From Bacteroidota bacterium (GTDB lineage: Bacteria; Bacteroidota; Bacteroidia; NS11-12g; UBA955): a DNA stretch of 48,405 nucleotides. The stretch lies in contig CAUJCT010000038.1 in the NCBI GenBank assembly GCA_963169345.1, positions 1-48,405 of the forward strand. The letters run 5' to 3'. A program made the position numbers and the translations under genes. This document shows positions 1-9,621 of the stretch, piece by piece (position 1 is the stretch's first letter; each line of letters opens with the position of its first letter). A model generated the notes under the pieces. The model was not told where the DNA came from, ran no database searches, and saw nothing but the letters and a program-made list of their open reading frames with translations.

Positions 1-173
1 TTCGATGATCTTTTAATTCAAAATAGGATTGTATACCTGCTGGCAATACTAGGTTTAATATAATGTGTAAAGATTCGTGCATTTTATAAATGCAAATATC
101 TCATTTATTTTGTTTACCCCACAGAAATTGTACCTGATCCGTTTTAATTCTATTTTTTAATCACAGTAGTTAC
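1..173. other. Noncoding left edge
   Basis: AT-rich sequence downstream of the sensor gene on the minus strand. I see no open frame of note, no strong hairpin and no T-tract terminator here. The window edge prevents assignment of the next gene. Confidence 0.5.
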
Positions 174-1307
174 TCATATCAAACCCTCTATATCCAGCGA
201 ATTCTGCTTTTCTGAGTAGACTTTGTTTAATTGCTGGGTGAAAGTTTCCATTTCTTCGGATACTGTTTTGATATAGCCTATGTATTGTTTTAAATCCAAT
301 GTACTTAAACTGTCTTCATCGTCCATTAAGGCCGTTAGTCCCAATAAGGTCGTAACGGGTCTTCGCAATACATGTGAAATATCGAATGCAATTTTCTCAA
401 GTGTTTCTTCGTATTCCTTGAACTTGCTGATGTTTTGAAATGTGCCGTAACAAATGATTCTTCCGCTTTCGTTGATTTCTGTGATGGCTTTGCCAACATG
501 CCATTCGGTTTTTCCTTCGGGAGATGTAACGAGGTATTCAACGTACCAGGGCGATTGAGTCGCTATGGCTTTCTTTAAACTTTCTCTTATTCTGCCCTGA
601 TCCTCTGGGTGAATCATGCTAAAGGCCAGTCGTGGGTCTTTTTTAATGGCATCTGCATTGAGCTTGGGATGTAGTTTAGAAATACCCTTGCTAATAAATG
701 GAAATGACATTGAACCATCTGCTGCCATTTCTAACTGAAAAATCACACCGGGAGCCTGGTCGGTGAGTTTGTTGAGTTTCTCCAGATTTGTTTCAATATT
801 CTCTTGCTGTATTCGAATCAGTTTGCGGGCATTGATGAATTTCATCACCTGCTTGGATAAATTGCTGAGTGCTGCCCTTTGATTGTCGCTGAGCTGATGG
901 GGTTTATTGTCGAGCACACAAATGGTTCCGAGCACGTTGCCATCGGGTGAAACCAACGGAGCACCGGCATAAAACCTGACTTTTGGGTCGTAAACAACCA
1001 GTGGGCTATTGACAAAGCGTTCATCTTGCAAGGGGTCTTCAACCACCAGTAGTTCCTGAGGTTTATTGAGTGTATGCTGGCAAAATGAAACCTGACGGGG
1101 CATGTTTTCGATGGGATAACCATGGGCAGATTTGAACCATTGACGTTCACGGTCGATGAAACTGATTAGACCAACATCGGTGCCGCAGACTACCGAAGCT
1201 ATTTGTGCCAGCTCATCCAGTTCCTGCTCGGGCGGCGTGTCCATGATGAAATAGCTCAATAAATCATTGATGCGCTCATCCTCGTTATATGGTTGATTAT
1301 CTGACAT
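174..1307 (-). CDS. GAF-PAS sensor protein with H-box but no ATPase domain
   Basis: A 377-residue cytoplasmic sensor with no signal peptide or membrane segment. Residues about 20-165 match a GAF domain of the type found at the N-terminus of bacterial sensor kinases (DTPPEQELDELAQIAS, then VGLISFIDRERQWFKS and GAPLVSPDGNVLGTICVLD). Residues about 180-300 look like a PAS fold ending in the typical GTFQNISKFKEYEE. The last 75 residues carry a HisKA-like H-box (SHVLRRPVTTLLGL) and its second helix. The protein then stops: no N, G1 or G2 box of the HATPase_c domain is present. The stop (TGA) is clean and nothing in the 173 bases beyond continues the domain. It may receive phosphate from a partner kinase or act as a dimerising ligand sensor; this is inference. 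ATG start. Confidence 0.8.
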   Translation of the reverse strand: MSDNQPYNEDERINDLLSYFIMDTPPEQELDELAQIASVVCGTDVGLISFIDRERQWFKSAHGYPIENMPRQVSFCQHTLNKPQELLVVEDPLQDERFVNSPLVVYDPKVRFYAGAPLVSPDGNVLGTICVLDNKPHQLSDNQRAALSNLSKQVMKFINARKLIRIQQENIETNLEKLNKLTDQAPGVIFQLEMAADGSMSFPFISKGISKLHPKLNADAIKKDPRLAFSMIHPEDQGRIRESLKKAIATQSPWYVEYLVTSPEGKTEWHVGKAITEINESGRIICYGTFQNISKFKEYEETLEKIAFDISHVLRRPVTTLLGLTALMDDEDSLSTLDLKQYIGYIKTVSEEMETFTQQLNKVYSEKQNSLDIEGLI

Positions 1308-1410
1308 TGAATGTTATAATAGTATGAACAATAATATTTATAAAAAGTTGAATACTTGAAAAAACTTTGTCAATTCAGGTCAAAAATTTTTTTAAGTGAA
1401 ATTCCGGCAA

Positions 1411-1418
1411 TACATTTG
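1411..1418 (+). promoter_or_regulatory. -7 promoter element TACATTTG
   Basis: Matches the Bacteroidota sigma-ABfr -7 consensus TAnnTTTG. It ends 4 nt before the ATG at 1423, so the transcript may start at or next to the start codon. No clear -33 TTG is seen. Confidence 0.5.
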
Positions 1419-1422
1419 AATC

Positions 1423-1805
1423 ATGAAAGCGGCATTTTCATTATTGGTTGTAGCAGGTTTGGCTTTAGCTTCTTTTACAAGTGTAAGTTATAAACCAAAA
1501 CCATGCGGAACTTACAACGGTCGCAATCTATACAAAGGTGAAAAGGGGGGCTGTTATTTTAGCTGGTATCAAAAACAACCTTTAGGCCAAACCGGTATTT
1601 TGGATATTTATTACAACTCGTCTTTTTTATTCATACGTCGTTGTATTTCTTGCTCAGACCACCATTGGTATGTGCTTCGAAATACGCCTGGTCTGAATAA
1701 AAAATACTCGTTTTTGGCTCTAAATCCTATTTTTGAAACCAGCTATACTTAAAGACTAAAAAGAAAGTGAAAGTATATGTCGATAAAATGCATTGTAATT
1801 GTTGA
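1423..1805 (+). pseudogene. Small secreted basic protein gene interrupted by a MITE-like element
   Basis: The reading frame from ATG 1423 encodes a signal peptide (MKAAFSLLVVAGLALASF) and then CGTYNGRNLYKGEKGGCYF. This resembles the start of short secreted Bacteroidota proteins related to the PBCV-type basic adaptor motif (GxRGGxYY...YVD). At 1561, right after the CYF codons, a 184-bp terminal-inverted-repeat element begins. The frame runs through the element to a stop at 1752, giving a 109-residue chimera. Just beyond the element, in another frame, lies KKVKVYVDKMHCNC followed by TGA at 1803-1805. That is what the expected C-terminal YVD...C segment should look like. I infer that the ancestral gene was 1423-1560 joined to about 1746-1805 (roughly 65 residues). 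The chimera could still be made and exported. Confidence 0.75.
1561..1744. mobile_element. MITE-like element, copy A
   Basis: A 184-bp non-coding element. The left end reads AGCTGGTATCAAAAA and the reverse complement of the right end reads AGCTGGTTTCAAAAA, so the ends are near-perfect inverted repeats. Internally TCAGACC (about 1655) and GGTCTGA (about 1689) form a second inverted pair. It is closely similar along its whole length to 40530-40714, and its left two thirds to 9361-9492. It sits inside a small secreted-protein gene. No clean target duplication is visible. It encodes no transposase, so it would need one in trans. Confidence 0.75.
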
Positions 1806-1937
1806 ATTTGCTCATCAATTAATTTTAAATCGATATAAATCAATCATTTAAATAATTAATAAAAAATTCAGACAACTTTCTTCGAACTAACATAGTCTTG
1901 GAAATAAGCTGTCTATTAATAATAAAACTATGTAAGC

Positions 1938-4900
1938 GTGACATTCATCCGCAAAATATTATCAGTGTGTGTGTTATTATCCTGTCAATTCCTGATGGGT
2001 AATCCTGTTGCAGATTTTTCTATGTCTGTTTCTCAGGGTTGTGTGCCACTAACAATTAAGTTCACTAACAATAGCACCGGTACAGGTCTCAGATATTCCT
2101 GGTCTTTTGGAAACGGAAACCAATCTACCCTAAAAGATCCATCTGCCATTTATTACCGTTCAGGTAAATTTACAGTTACATTAACAGTAACAGATGCCAA
2201 TGGTAAGCAATCCAGCAAGACATTTAATCCAATAAGGGTATTTTCCAATCCTGTTGCTTCTTTTATATCCGATACAGTCGGATGTATTGGTCAACCTTTG
2301 GCTTTCACCAGTACTTCGACTCCGGGAGACACAAGTATAGTTAAATGGACCTGGGATTTTGGAGATGGACAGCTAGGTTCAGGAAACAATCCTCAACATG
2401 CGTATACTTACAGCACGAAATTCAGTATTGGATTAACAGTTGTCGATGGATTCGGTTGCAAATCTCTGGCTGTGAAACCTCAGTACGTCAGAATAAAACC
2501 TTCCCCCAAAGCCTCATTTAAACTGGACAAGGATTACAGTTGCAAACTTCCCGGTGTTTTTAATGCTACAAATACTTCGCCTGGAACGAACACATATTCA
2601 TGGGTATGTTCAGATGGTAAATCCGGAACAGGTACAAGTTTCAGTACCAATATCAGTTCTTATGGAAAATACAATATTACACTGAACGTTGCTAATGGTG
2701 GTTGTACAACTTCAGTTGTCAAAAGTGTGAATGTACAAAAGTTAATTTCAAAGTTTACCTTAGATCAGGGTTCAATTTGTGTGGGCGCAGAGGTTAAATT
2801 TGAAAATATTACAACACCTGATAACAGTTCACTTAAATTCAGTTGGGATTTTGGAGATGGTTTGAAGGATACTGCTAAATCACCTAAACATACTTATATC
2901 AGTACCGGAAAATACAATGTTAAGCTCAGTGTAAGCAATGGAGTATGTAATGATTCAACTGTTCAGACTTATACCGTGAATCCAGTTCCAAATGTGGATA
3001 TCAGTGTTGTGGACACTGTAGGGTGTAAAGCACCGTTTACAGCAAAATTCAATATTACCGGTTCAGAGTATGTATCAAGTGTCTGGAAATTTGGAGATGG
3101 GACTAGCGAAAAATATTTCAGAAGAGGTGATAACATTCAGCATCAGTATAATAAAAAAGGGTCTTATCCTGTCAGTGCAGTTGTAACCAATTCTTATGGT
3201 TGCGGGCAGGAATTGGATTTAGAAGAAAAGATCCATGTCGGCACACAGGATGTCGAAATTAATCCTAAGGAATATAATGCTTGTCTTCCAAGTGATACCG
3301 TATACAATGCTGAGTTAAACTTTATGCAGCCTGTTGAATCTATAAGCTGGTTGTTTTCAGATTCAGGGCGCATGTATTATGGCCAAAAAGTCAAAAAGCA
3401 TTTCGAAAAAGCAGGAAATTTTTCAGCAATTGTCAAAGTGCGGACTTATATGGGTTGTGAGATATCAGACACAGCGTCAATTTCGGTAGGCCATAGATAT
3501 GTCCCAACGTTTAATATTCATGATTACGATGTCTGTGCTATTGATAAAATTAGTTTTGAAAATACAACTGATGATTCGTTAAAGAAGTTTTTAAAATTTG
3601 GGTTCGAGACCATTCATCAATACAAAGGAGATACCGGGACCACATTGAATATCCGGGATTCAGTTTTTGAATCGCACAGAGGCGGAAGGCATGTATTTAA
3701 GATGTATGCTATACATTTTGGATGCAAAACCCCTTCTGAAATGACAGATACTGTTTATTCTCATGGACCATTTACCAGCTTGTCGATTGAGCCATTGGAT
3801 TGTAGAAATACCAGAGTAAGAGTTAGTCCATCAGTTAGTTGGGCCAACCGATACGAATTCTGGAAAGATGATACCATTCGTTTGCCAATACAAACAATCA
3901 TTCAGAAATGGGATCCAAACAAGTATGTATTAAAAGCCTGGAATGATACATTTGGTTGTTATGGTGAGCAAAGGCCGCTTGGTCCACCACCTTTCAATTA
4001 TCAATTGACTACAAGTTGGAAACTGAGTCAGGATTGTGCACCTTCAATAGCCAATTTAAAAAGCAATATTTTACCTGTTAAAGTTAAATGGGTAATAGAC
4101 AATAAAGATAGTTTATCCGGTAAAAATGTCAATTTTACATTTAAAGAACCCGGACTTAAAAACATCATGGCGGTAGCAGTGTTCGATTCGATTGATTGTC
4201 CGGATACTGTTTATTTCTCATTAAACGTCAATGGTGTCAAGCTGCGTTCAAATGTGTTAAAGCAGGGGAAATGCCTTCCAATGACTTTACAGTTAATAGA
4301 CACTACTGCCGGCAGTGACAACGATATTCATACCTGGATAGTCAATGATTCAATCATGGAAGTGAATCAGATGCTGACCAGTTTTGTTGTTGGTTCTATG
4401 ACTTCCGGTGATACAGCGATTAAAATTAAGCATATAGTGTCAAGTCCGAGTGGTTGCTCTACAGAAAAAGAGTTTTCCATTCCTTATGAAGGTCCTGTAG
4501 TCAATTACGAAATACGCAGATTTACAGTATGTGATACACCAGTTTTTTACTTTAAATCTTATCCGGATACATCCAGATCGAAGTTCCCTTTGACCTACCA
4601 TTGGAAAACTGATCATGGGTTTGAAAGCCAATCAGCTAATGCCAATGCTAAGTTCAAGGAAATGGGTATGCATTATCTGACCTTCACGATTACAGACAGA
4701 AATGGTTGTTCTACTGTTTATAAAGACAGTTTTGAGGTATCACCAAACATGCTGGCACCTCAGTTTAAAGCCAATCCTACCGGCAGATTTTGCCCACCTT
4801 TGGAATGTGAGTTTACAGACATGTCCAAATCATTTATATCAGAAATTAATTCATGGGAATGGGATTTTGGAGATGGCACTACTTCGCAGCTTCGCAACCC

Positions 4901-7169
4901 TAAAAAGATGTATTTGTTGCCAGGTTCTTATGATTTAACATTAAAGATTACCAGCAAATCGGGCTGTACTGCAACCATCAAAAAACCTGGTTATATAATT
5001 GTGAATGGACCGCGAGGTTCTTATGATTTCGACAGAGGTGATGCCTGTTTGCCTCATACAGTAGAGTTTAGGGGTACAACCATGGATTCTGCCACTATGG
5101 AGTGGGATTTGGGAGATGGGGTCGTCAGAGAGGGCAATTTTTTCAAGCATACCTATAAGTTACCGGGCAGATTCATACCTGCTATGATTTTAAGCGATAC
5201 TTTGGGATGTAAATATACTTTACCACCAATAGATACTATAGAGGTATTTGATTATCCTAATGCTCAGTTTAATTTGAGTGGGTTGTGTTTAAAACAACCA
5301 ATCAACGTGAGCAATTTGTCCAGTAGTAAACACGATAATCCTTATTTGAAAAATACCTGGTATCTCAATGGTAAAGAAAAAACCATTGGTAATGATTCAA
5401 TTTTAAAACCAGATGGCAGAGGAATCAATACCATTAGACTGATAATAGAAAACATTGGTAGATGTAAGGATACACTCGACAAGCCAATACGCATTTTTGC
5501 CCCGGAAACAGATTTCACAGTCAAGGATAAATACATTTGTCTGGGTATGCCAATGACTTTATTGAATGCCTCTAAATCGGATACCAGTATCATCGATTTC
5601 AGATGGGATTTTGGAGATGGCAACCATGGAACAGGAAAAGATGTTATACATCGTTACAATCTCCCTGGAGCTTATGATATACGCTTGATTGCTAAGGATA
5701 TCATGAATTGTGAAGATACAATCTTTAAACCTGGTATTGCAATCGTTGGGGACACAATTGAGCCTGTACCTGTTCATATTCGCAGGGCTTCTGTAATTGG
5801 CGATTTCAGAAATGAGTTGGTATTTGAAGCATATAAGAGCTTTGATTTCACCAACTACAGTATTTATAAATATAGTTCTGGCAGCTACCAGAAAATAACA
5901 GAAATTACCAATCCATTAGATACGGTATTTATGGATAATATGGTCAATACACTTGACAATTCGTATTGCTACAAAGTGCGAATGAAGAATTTATGTTTGC
6001 TTGAATCTCCATTGCCAATTACCCGGGAACACTGTACAATAGAAACCAAGACTAAAGGATTATTCGAGAGCAACGAAGTAAAATGGTCGCCATACATAGG
6101 ATTTGATTCCATTGCCAGATATGAAATCTGGAGAAGCGACAACAACGACCGCCGAACCTACGTATTGCTTGATTCAGTAGCATCAACTGCCAATACTTAT
6201 CTGGATACTAATTTTTCTTGTTTTGTATCCAAACATTATTTGATAAAAGCCATTCAAAGTGGAGGGTTTAATGAATATTCCAACTCAGATACATCGGTTG
6301 GTACACCTCATACTGTCAATACAACCAAGCCAAATCTTGCCTGGAGAGTTACAGTAGAGAATAACGATTATGCCTTACTAGAATGGAAGCATGACGCCTG
6401 GAGCAGACATGGTATCAGAGGTTATCTGGTAGAGAAATGCTTTGCAGATGGCAGAAAATCAAACAATGATCAGTACTTTGATGCGGGTATTACCAGTTTT
6501 GATGATATGAGTGTGAACGTTAACGAGCAAAGCTATGTGTACCGCATGCGTGGAATAGATAATTGTAATGATACTACACCATGGAGCAATTTTTCTCAGA
6601 CCATACTTTTGAGCGGCAGGTTTGATAAAGCATCCAATAAGCCGGCTTTAAGTTGGAATTTTTACAAGGAGTGGGGGCAAGGAATTGTGCGATATGAAAT
6701 TGACAGAATGCTGCCAAATGGTGTTTTTGAAACCATTGCAAGTGTTTCAAATTCTGTTAATACTTATATAGACTATTCCGCAGAATCAGGCTGTGTACCT
6801 CATTATATTTACAGAGTCAGAGCTATCAGTGCCTGGCATTCAACTTACGATACTTTGGCTACCAGTACTTCCAATCATGCCCAGGTTTGGCCTGAATCGC
6901 ACTTGTTTATGCCTAATGCCTTTAGTCCTGACTTAAATAATATCAATGAAAAGTTTGGTCCAAACGGACAGTATATAGTGAAATACCACATCTCCATATA
7001 CAACAGGTGGGGAGAAAAGCTATTTGACTCCAATACCTGTATGGATGCCTGGGATGGCACCTACAAGAACGAACGCTGCCAGCAGGATGTATATATGTAT
7101 CGCATAGAGGCAGTTGGAGCAGATAACAAAACCTACAATTTGCATGGCACTTTCACCTTGCTAAGGTAG
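1938..7169 (+). CDS. Giant PKD-repeat surface protein with T9SS type B sorting domain
   Basis: 1743 residues. The GTG start at 1938 is followed by a signal peptide (FIRKILSVCVLLSCQFLMG). The upstream ATG is followed at once by TAA, so it cannot be used. Multiple PKD/Ig-like beta domains follow, each with a cysteine near its start and a W-D-F-G-D-G type core; the clearest cores are near residues 139, 303, 975, 1054 and 1223. Residues about 1290-1640 look like fibronectin-III-type modules. The last about 85 residues (FMPNAFSPDLNNINEKF, IYNRWGEKLFDS, AWDGTYKN, DVYMYRIEA) are the gliding-motility-type C-terminal domain (TIGR04131, T9SS type B cargo). It is therefore expected to be exported by Sec and T9SS and exposed at or released from the cell surface. 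Adhesion is the likely role. The 96-bp gap to the next gene contains a promoter, so the two are not obviously one operon. Confidence 0.88.
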   Translation: MTFIRKILSVCVLLSCQFLMGNPVADFSMSVSQGCVPLTIKFTNNSTGTGLRYSWSFGNGNQSTLKDPSAIYYRSGKFTVTLTVTDANGKQSSKTFNPIRVFSNPVASFISDTVGCIGQPLAFTSTSTPGDTSIVKWTWDFGDGQLGSGNNPQHAYTYSTKFSIGLTVVDGFGCKSLAVKPQYVRIKPSPKASFKLDKDYSCKLPGVFNATNTSPGTNTYSWVCSDGKSGTGTSFSTNISSYGKYNITLNVANGGCTTSVVKSVNVQKLISKFTLDQGSICVGAEVKFENITTPDNSSLKFSWDFGDGLKDTAKSPKHTYISTGKYNVKLSVSNGVCNDSTVQTYTVNPVPNVDISVVDTVGCKAPFTAKFNITGSEYVSSVWKFGDGTSEKYFRRGDNIQHQYNKKGSYPVSAVVTNSYGCGQELDLEEKIHVGTQDVEINPKEYNACLPSDTVYNAELNFMQPVESISWLFSDSGRMYYGQKVKKHFEKAGNFSAIVKVRTYMGCEISDTASISVGHRYVPTFNIHDYDVCAIDKISFENTTDDSLKKFLKFGFETIHQYKGDTGTTLNIRDSVFESHRGGRHVFKMYAIHFGCKTPSEMTDTVYSHGPFTSLSIEPLDCRNTRVRVSPSVSWANRYEFWKDDTIRLPIQTIIQKWDPNKYVLKAWNDTFGCYGEQRPLGPPPFNYQLTTSWKLSQDCAPSIANLKSNILPVKVKWVIDNKDSLSGKNVNFTFKEPGLKNIMAVAVFDSIDCPDTVYFSLNVNGVKLRSNVLKQGKCLPMTLQLIDTTAGSDNDIHTWIVNDSIMEVNQMLTSFVVGSMTSGDTAIKIKHIVSSPSGCSTEKEFSIPYEGPVVNYEIRRFTVCDTPVFYFKSYPDTSRSKFPLTYHWKTDHGFESQSANANAKFKEMGMHYLTFTITDRNGCSTVYKDSFEVSPNMLAPQFKANPTGRFCPPLECEFTDMSKSFISEINSWEWDFGDGTTSQLRNPKKMYLLPGSYDLTLKITSKSGCTATIKKPGYIIVNGPRGSYDFDRGDACLPHTVEFRGTTMDSATMEWDLGDGVVREGNFFKHTYKLPGRFIPAMILSDTLGCKYTLPPIDTIEVFDYPNAQFNLSGLCLKQPINVSNLSSSKHDNPYLKNTWYLNGKEKTIGNDSILKPDGRGINTIRLIIENIGRCKDTLDKPIRIFAPETDFTVKDKYICLGMPMTLLNASKSDTSIIDFRWDFGDGNHGTGKDVIHRYNLPGAYDIRLIAKDIMNCEDTIFKPGIAIVGDTIEPVPVHIRRASVIGDFRNELVFEAYKSFDFTNYSIYKYSSGSYQKITEITNPLDTVFMDNMVNTLDNSYCYKVRMKNLCLLESPLPITREHCTIETKTKGLFESNEVKWSPYIGFDSIARYEIWRSDNNDRRTYVLLDSVASTANTYLDTNFSCFVSKHYLIKAIQSGGFNEYSNSDTSVGTPHTVNTTKPNLAWRVTVENNDYALLEWKHDAWSRHGIRGYLVEKCFADGRKSNNDQYFDAGITSFDDMSVNVNEQSYVYRMRGIDNCNDTTPWSNFSQTILLSGRFDKASNKPALSWNFYKEWGQGIVRYEIDRMLPNGVFETIASVSNSVNTYIDYSAESGCVPHYIYRVRAISAWHSTYDTLATSTSNHAQVWPESHLFMPNAFSPDLNNINEKFGPNGQYIVKYHISIYNRWGEKLFDSNTCMDAWDGTYKNERCQQDVYMYRIEAVGADNKTYNLHGTFTLLR

Positions 7170-7221
7170 TTGGTGCACAGGCTATTTGTCCATTAAATCT
7201 TACACAAGCAATTACTAAACC

Positions 7222-7251
7222 TTGCATTTTAACCGCATGGCATTATTTTTG
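7222..7251 (+). promoter_or_regulatory. Promoter TTG-N19-TATTTTTG
   Basis: TTG at 7222-7224 and TATTTTTG at 7244-7251 are 19 nt apart. This fits the Bacteroidota -33/-7 arrangement and is the best two-part match I found. It lies 14 nt before the ATG at 7266. Confidence 0.6.
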
Positions 7252-7265
7252 GATAATTATTTGTC

Positions 7266-9299
7266 ATGAGGTCTTTATCCCTACTCTTTTTTACTTGTTT
7301 ATTTTCATTATCAGTGAGTGCACAGAAGCTCGACTGGCAATTGCAGGTGGATCAGGAGCAAAATCGAATTGATATTCTGGATGGAGACTTAGACAGTAAA
7401 CTGCATATAGGCAACGAGCGTCAGGACCTTTTGGCCACTGATATTTTTTTTGCGTCCGTAGACAGGATTCAGGAGCAGATAAGGAAAATGGATGCCAGTA
7501 AATCTGTCCAATACAGCAGAGGCTTATTTGAGTATTTAAAGAAAATTCAGAAGCACGATATTGTTCATTTATCTTCACAGCAAAGAGCGATGGATATGCT
7601 CGAGAAGCTGGTCAGTTTAAACAATGATTCGAGAGAGCTGGAGTTGTTGAAGAACGATTTGAAGACAGGATTGGTATTGTCCGATATCATTAATCTAAAG
7701 TCGTATGCAAAAAATTACTGGGTATATGCGGCAGGGTTTTATCCAACTGATGTGTTGAATTTATTTAAAACATTGGCTTATACACCATTGGGTAACGATG
7801 TGGTATTGGCATTGGCGCGAATCGATCCGGGTGCTATTAAGCAGTATTTTGGCAGCAACCATTTAATAGATAGGGCCATTAAAAACTCGAAAGACAGCAT
7901 CGCCATGTTGTTGTACAGAATTTACAGCACTTATGGTACGGCTTCTAAATCTTATGCCTTAATAGACCTGGTGGTCAGCAAAAAAATGACTTTAGAGAAA
8001 GCAGAACTGATATCGAAAGACCCGGTGAAGTTCTACAGGACATTGATTGATTTGCGCAAGCGTAAAAATATACTGGCAGATTACACAGTAGAAAAGGAGT
8101 TGGAGACCATCAGCATGGAGCGTGTGGTGGAAATTAATCTGCGCCATGAGGAAAAAGATACAGTAAGATTTGAGCCTATTCAGGAAGATAACGCACAGGA
8201 GATTTATACATCTATCGTTTATTGTCAGCAGGAGATATTTACATCTTCATTTCTGGGTATGTACAAACGCATGATGGCTAAACGCAAAGAGAAATCGGGA
8301 TATGAGTTTTTGAAAGCGACCAATTTCAACCGTTTTAGAATTTTCATTAAGCAGTGTGCAGGTTATAATAAATTGGATGATTTCTTTTCTACAATGAATG
8401 ATTCTCAGGTGACGGCATTGGTAGCTCAGTTTGCAGGCGGATTGTACAATTACGGTGGTAATTTAGGCCCGGCTGTTGATGTTGCTGATACTTATGGCAG
8501 TCTGGAGAATGAGAAATTTAAAAGTTTGTTTAATCAGACACTCGAAAAGGAATTGAAGTGGTGCATATTGAATGCCAATGAACACGGTATTAAAATTTAT
8601 GGGCTTTTGCTGAAGCTTACAGGTGGAAATCCTGAAAATTTTACAAGTGCCTTTGCTTTTGATATTCCAAATCTGGACAGAATCAGTTCAGCGGATTTAT
8701 TTCCGGATAGTTTACACATACAGCAACATTTCTTCTTTGACGATGAGGATGGTGAAATGGCCTTTAACTCGTGGTTGACCTTATATCCTGCTACTATATA
8801 TAAAAAGGAAGATAAAGGAACTTATGTGGTATTTAAGAGCATTAAAGGGCGCAAGATGGAGATTTATGCCAATAAACCACATGCAGAAATACAGGGACGC
8901 AAGGATTTGCAGGCTTATTTTGAAAAGACAGGCAGGTTTCCTGATTTGATAGTACACAGAGGACATAGTTACTATATAGACAACACACTTGACAATATGA
9001 CCAACAGCAATAAAGTGGCTATTTTGGGCAGCTGTGGAGGATATCAGAATATTTCAAAAGCGATGGAGAATGCTTATGATGTTCAGATCATCAGTACAAA
9101 ACAAGTAGGTACATTAGTAGTCAATACAGTATTAATTCAGGAGATTACAGAAACCATACGACTAGGCAAAGATTTGGTTTGGCCGGATGTATGGAAGCAG
9201 ATTGCCATAAAACTTAAAAACAATCCTCAATTTAAGGATTACATACCCCCATACAAAAATCTGGGAGCCAGGTTTATCAAAGCTTACAATGAAATTTAA
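7266..9299 (+). CDS. Secreted protein with caspase-like (clan CD-like) C-terminus
   Basis: 677 residues starting with a signal peptide ending at VSAQ (residue about 19). Residues 20-480 are largely helical and I recognise no family. The C-terminal 150 residues have the order of a caspase-like fold: a hydrophobic strand with His (PDLIVHRGHS, H564 and H567), about 25 residues later a second hydrophobic strand ending in Cys (KVAILGSCGG, C590), then DVQIISTKQVGT. His-Gly followed by a hydrophobic strand and Cys is the signature of clan CD cysteine peptidases and CHAT domains. The exact HG order is changed to HRGH, so peptidase activity is inference. No T9SS tail is present, so the product probably stays in the periplasm. 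A MITE-like copy lies 60 bp downstream. Confidence 0.6.
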   Translation: MRSLSLLFFTCLFSLSVSAQKLDWQLQVDQEQNRIDILDGDLDSKLHIGNERQDLLATDIFFASVDRIQEQIRKMDASKSVQYSRGLFEYLKKIQKHDIVHLSSQQRAMDMLEKLVSLNNDSRELELLKNDLKTGLVLSDIINLKSYAKNYWVYAAGFYPTDVLNLFKTLAYTPLGNDVVLALARIDPGAIKQYFGSNHLIDRAIKNSKDSIAMLLYRIYSTYGTASKSYALIDLVVSKKMTLEKAELISKDPVKFYRTLIDLRKRKNILADYTVEKELETISMERVVEINLRHEEKDTVRFEPIQEDNAQEIYTSIVYCQQEIFTSSFLGMYKRMMAKRKEKSGYEFLKATNFNRFRIFIKQCAGYNKLDDFFSTMNDSQVTALVAQFAGGLYNYGGNLGPAVDVADTYGSLENEKFKSLFNQTLEKELKWCILNANEHGIKIYGLLLKLTGGNPENFTSAFAFDIPNLDRISSADLFPDSLHIQQHFFFDDEDGEMAFNSWLTLYPATIYKKEDKGTYVVFKSIKGRKMEIYANKPHAEIQGRKDLQAYFEKTGRFPDLIVHRGHSYYIDNTLDNMTNSNKVAILGSCGGYQNISKAMENAYDVQIISTKQVGTLVVNTVLIQEITETIRLGKDLVWPDVWKQIAIKLKNNPQFKDYIPPYKNLGARFIKAYNEI

Positions 9300-9360
9300 G
9301 TGTTAGCTGAAAGCTTAGTTTGTAGTTAAAACAGAAATTATTTTCCCATTCTATATTTAA

Positions 9361-9492
9361 AGCTGGTCGTAAAAGCCACCTTTATGCCAAACAGGTACTG
9401 GATTATATGTATTCGAACGCGTCTTTTTTTATTCATAAGTTGATGTATTTCTTGTGTAGCTCAGGGCAGGCATGTGTTTCGATATACTCAGC
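9361..9492. mobile_element. MITE-like element, decayed copy B
   Basis: Starts with AGCTGGTCGTAAAAG and continues with segments shared with copies A and C (GCCAAAC, CGTCTTTTTTTATTCATA, TGATGTATTTCTTG, TTCGATATAC). Similarity fades after about 9492 and no right terminal inverted repeat is found. It looks like an old, truncated copy. The rest of the 322-bp gap between 9300 and 9621 is AT-rich and holds only the promoter-like box before the antitoxin gene. Confidence 0.6.
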
Positions 9493-9596
9493 ATCCGCTT
9501 TGTTTATTGATAATCTTCGTGTGAACTGAATTAAAAACATGAGCATTTGGATTTTAATCAAATTTCGAGACTGGCACTAATTATTAAAATATGTAT

Positions 9597-9604
9597 TATA
9601 TTTG
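9597..9604 (+). promoter_or_regulatory. -7 element TATATTTG of the toxin-antitoxin pair
   Basis: Consensus TAnnTTTG element 17 nt before the antitoxin ATG at 9622. Its position inside a longer open frame argues against starting that gene further upstream. Confidence 0.45.
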
Positions 9605-9621
9605 TATTTTATATTTATAAT

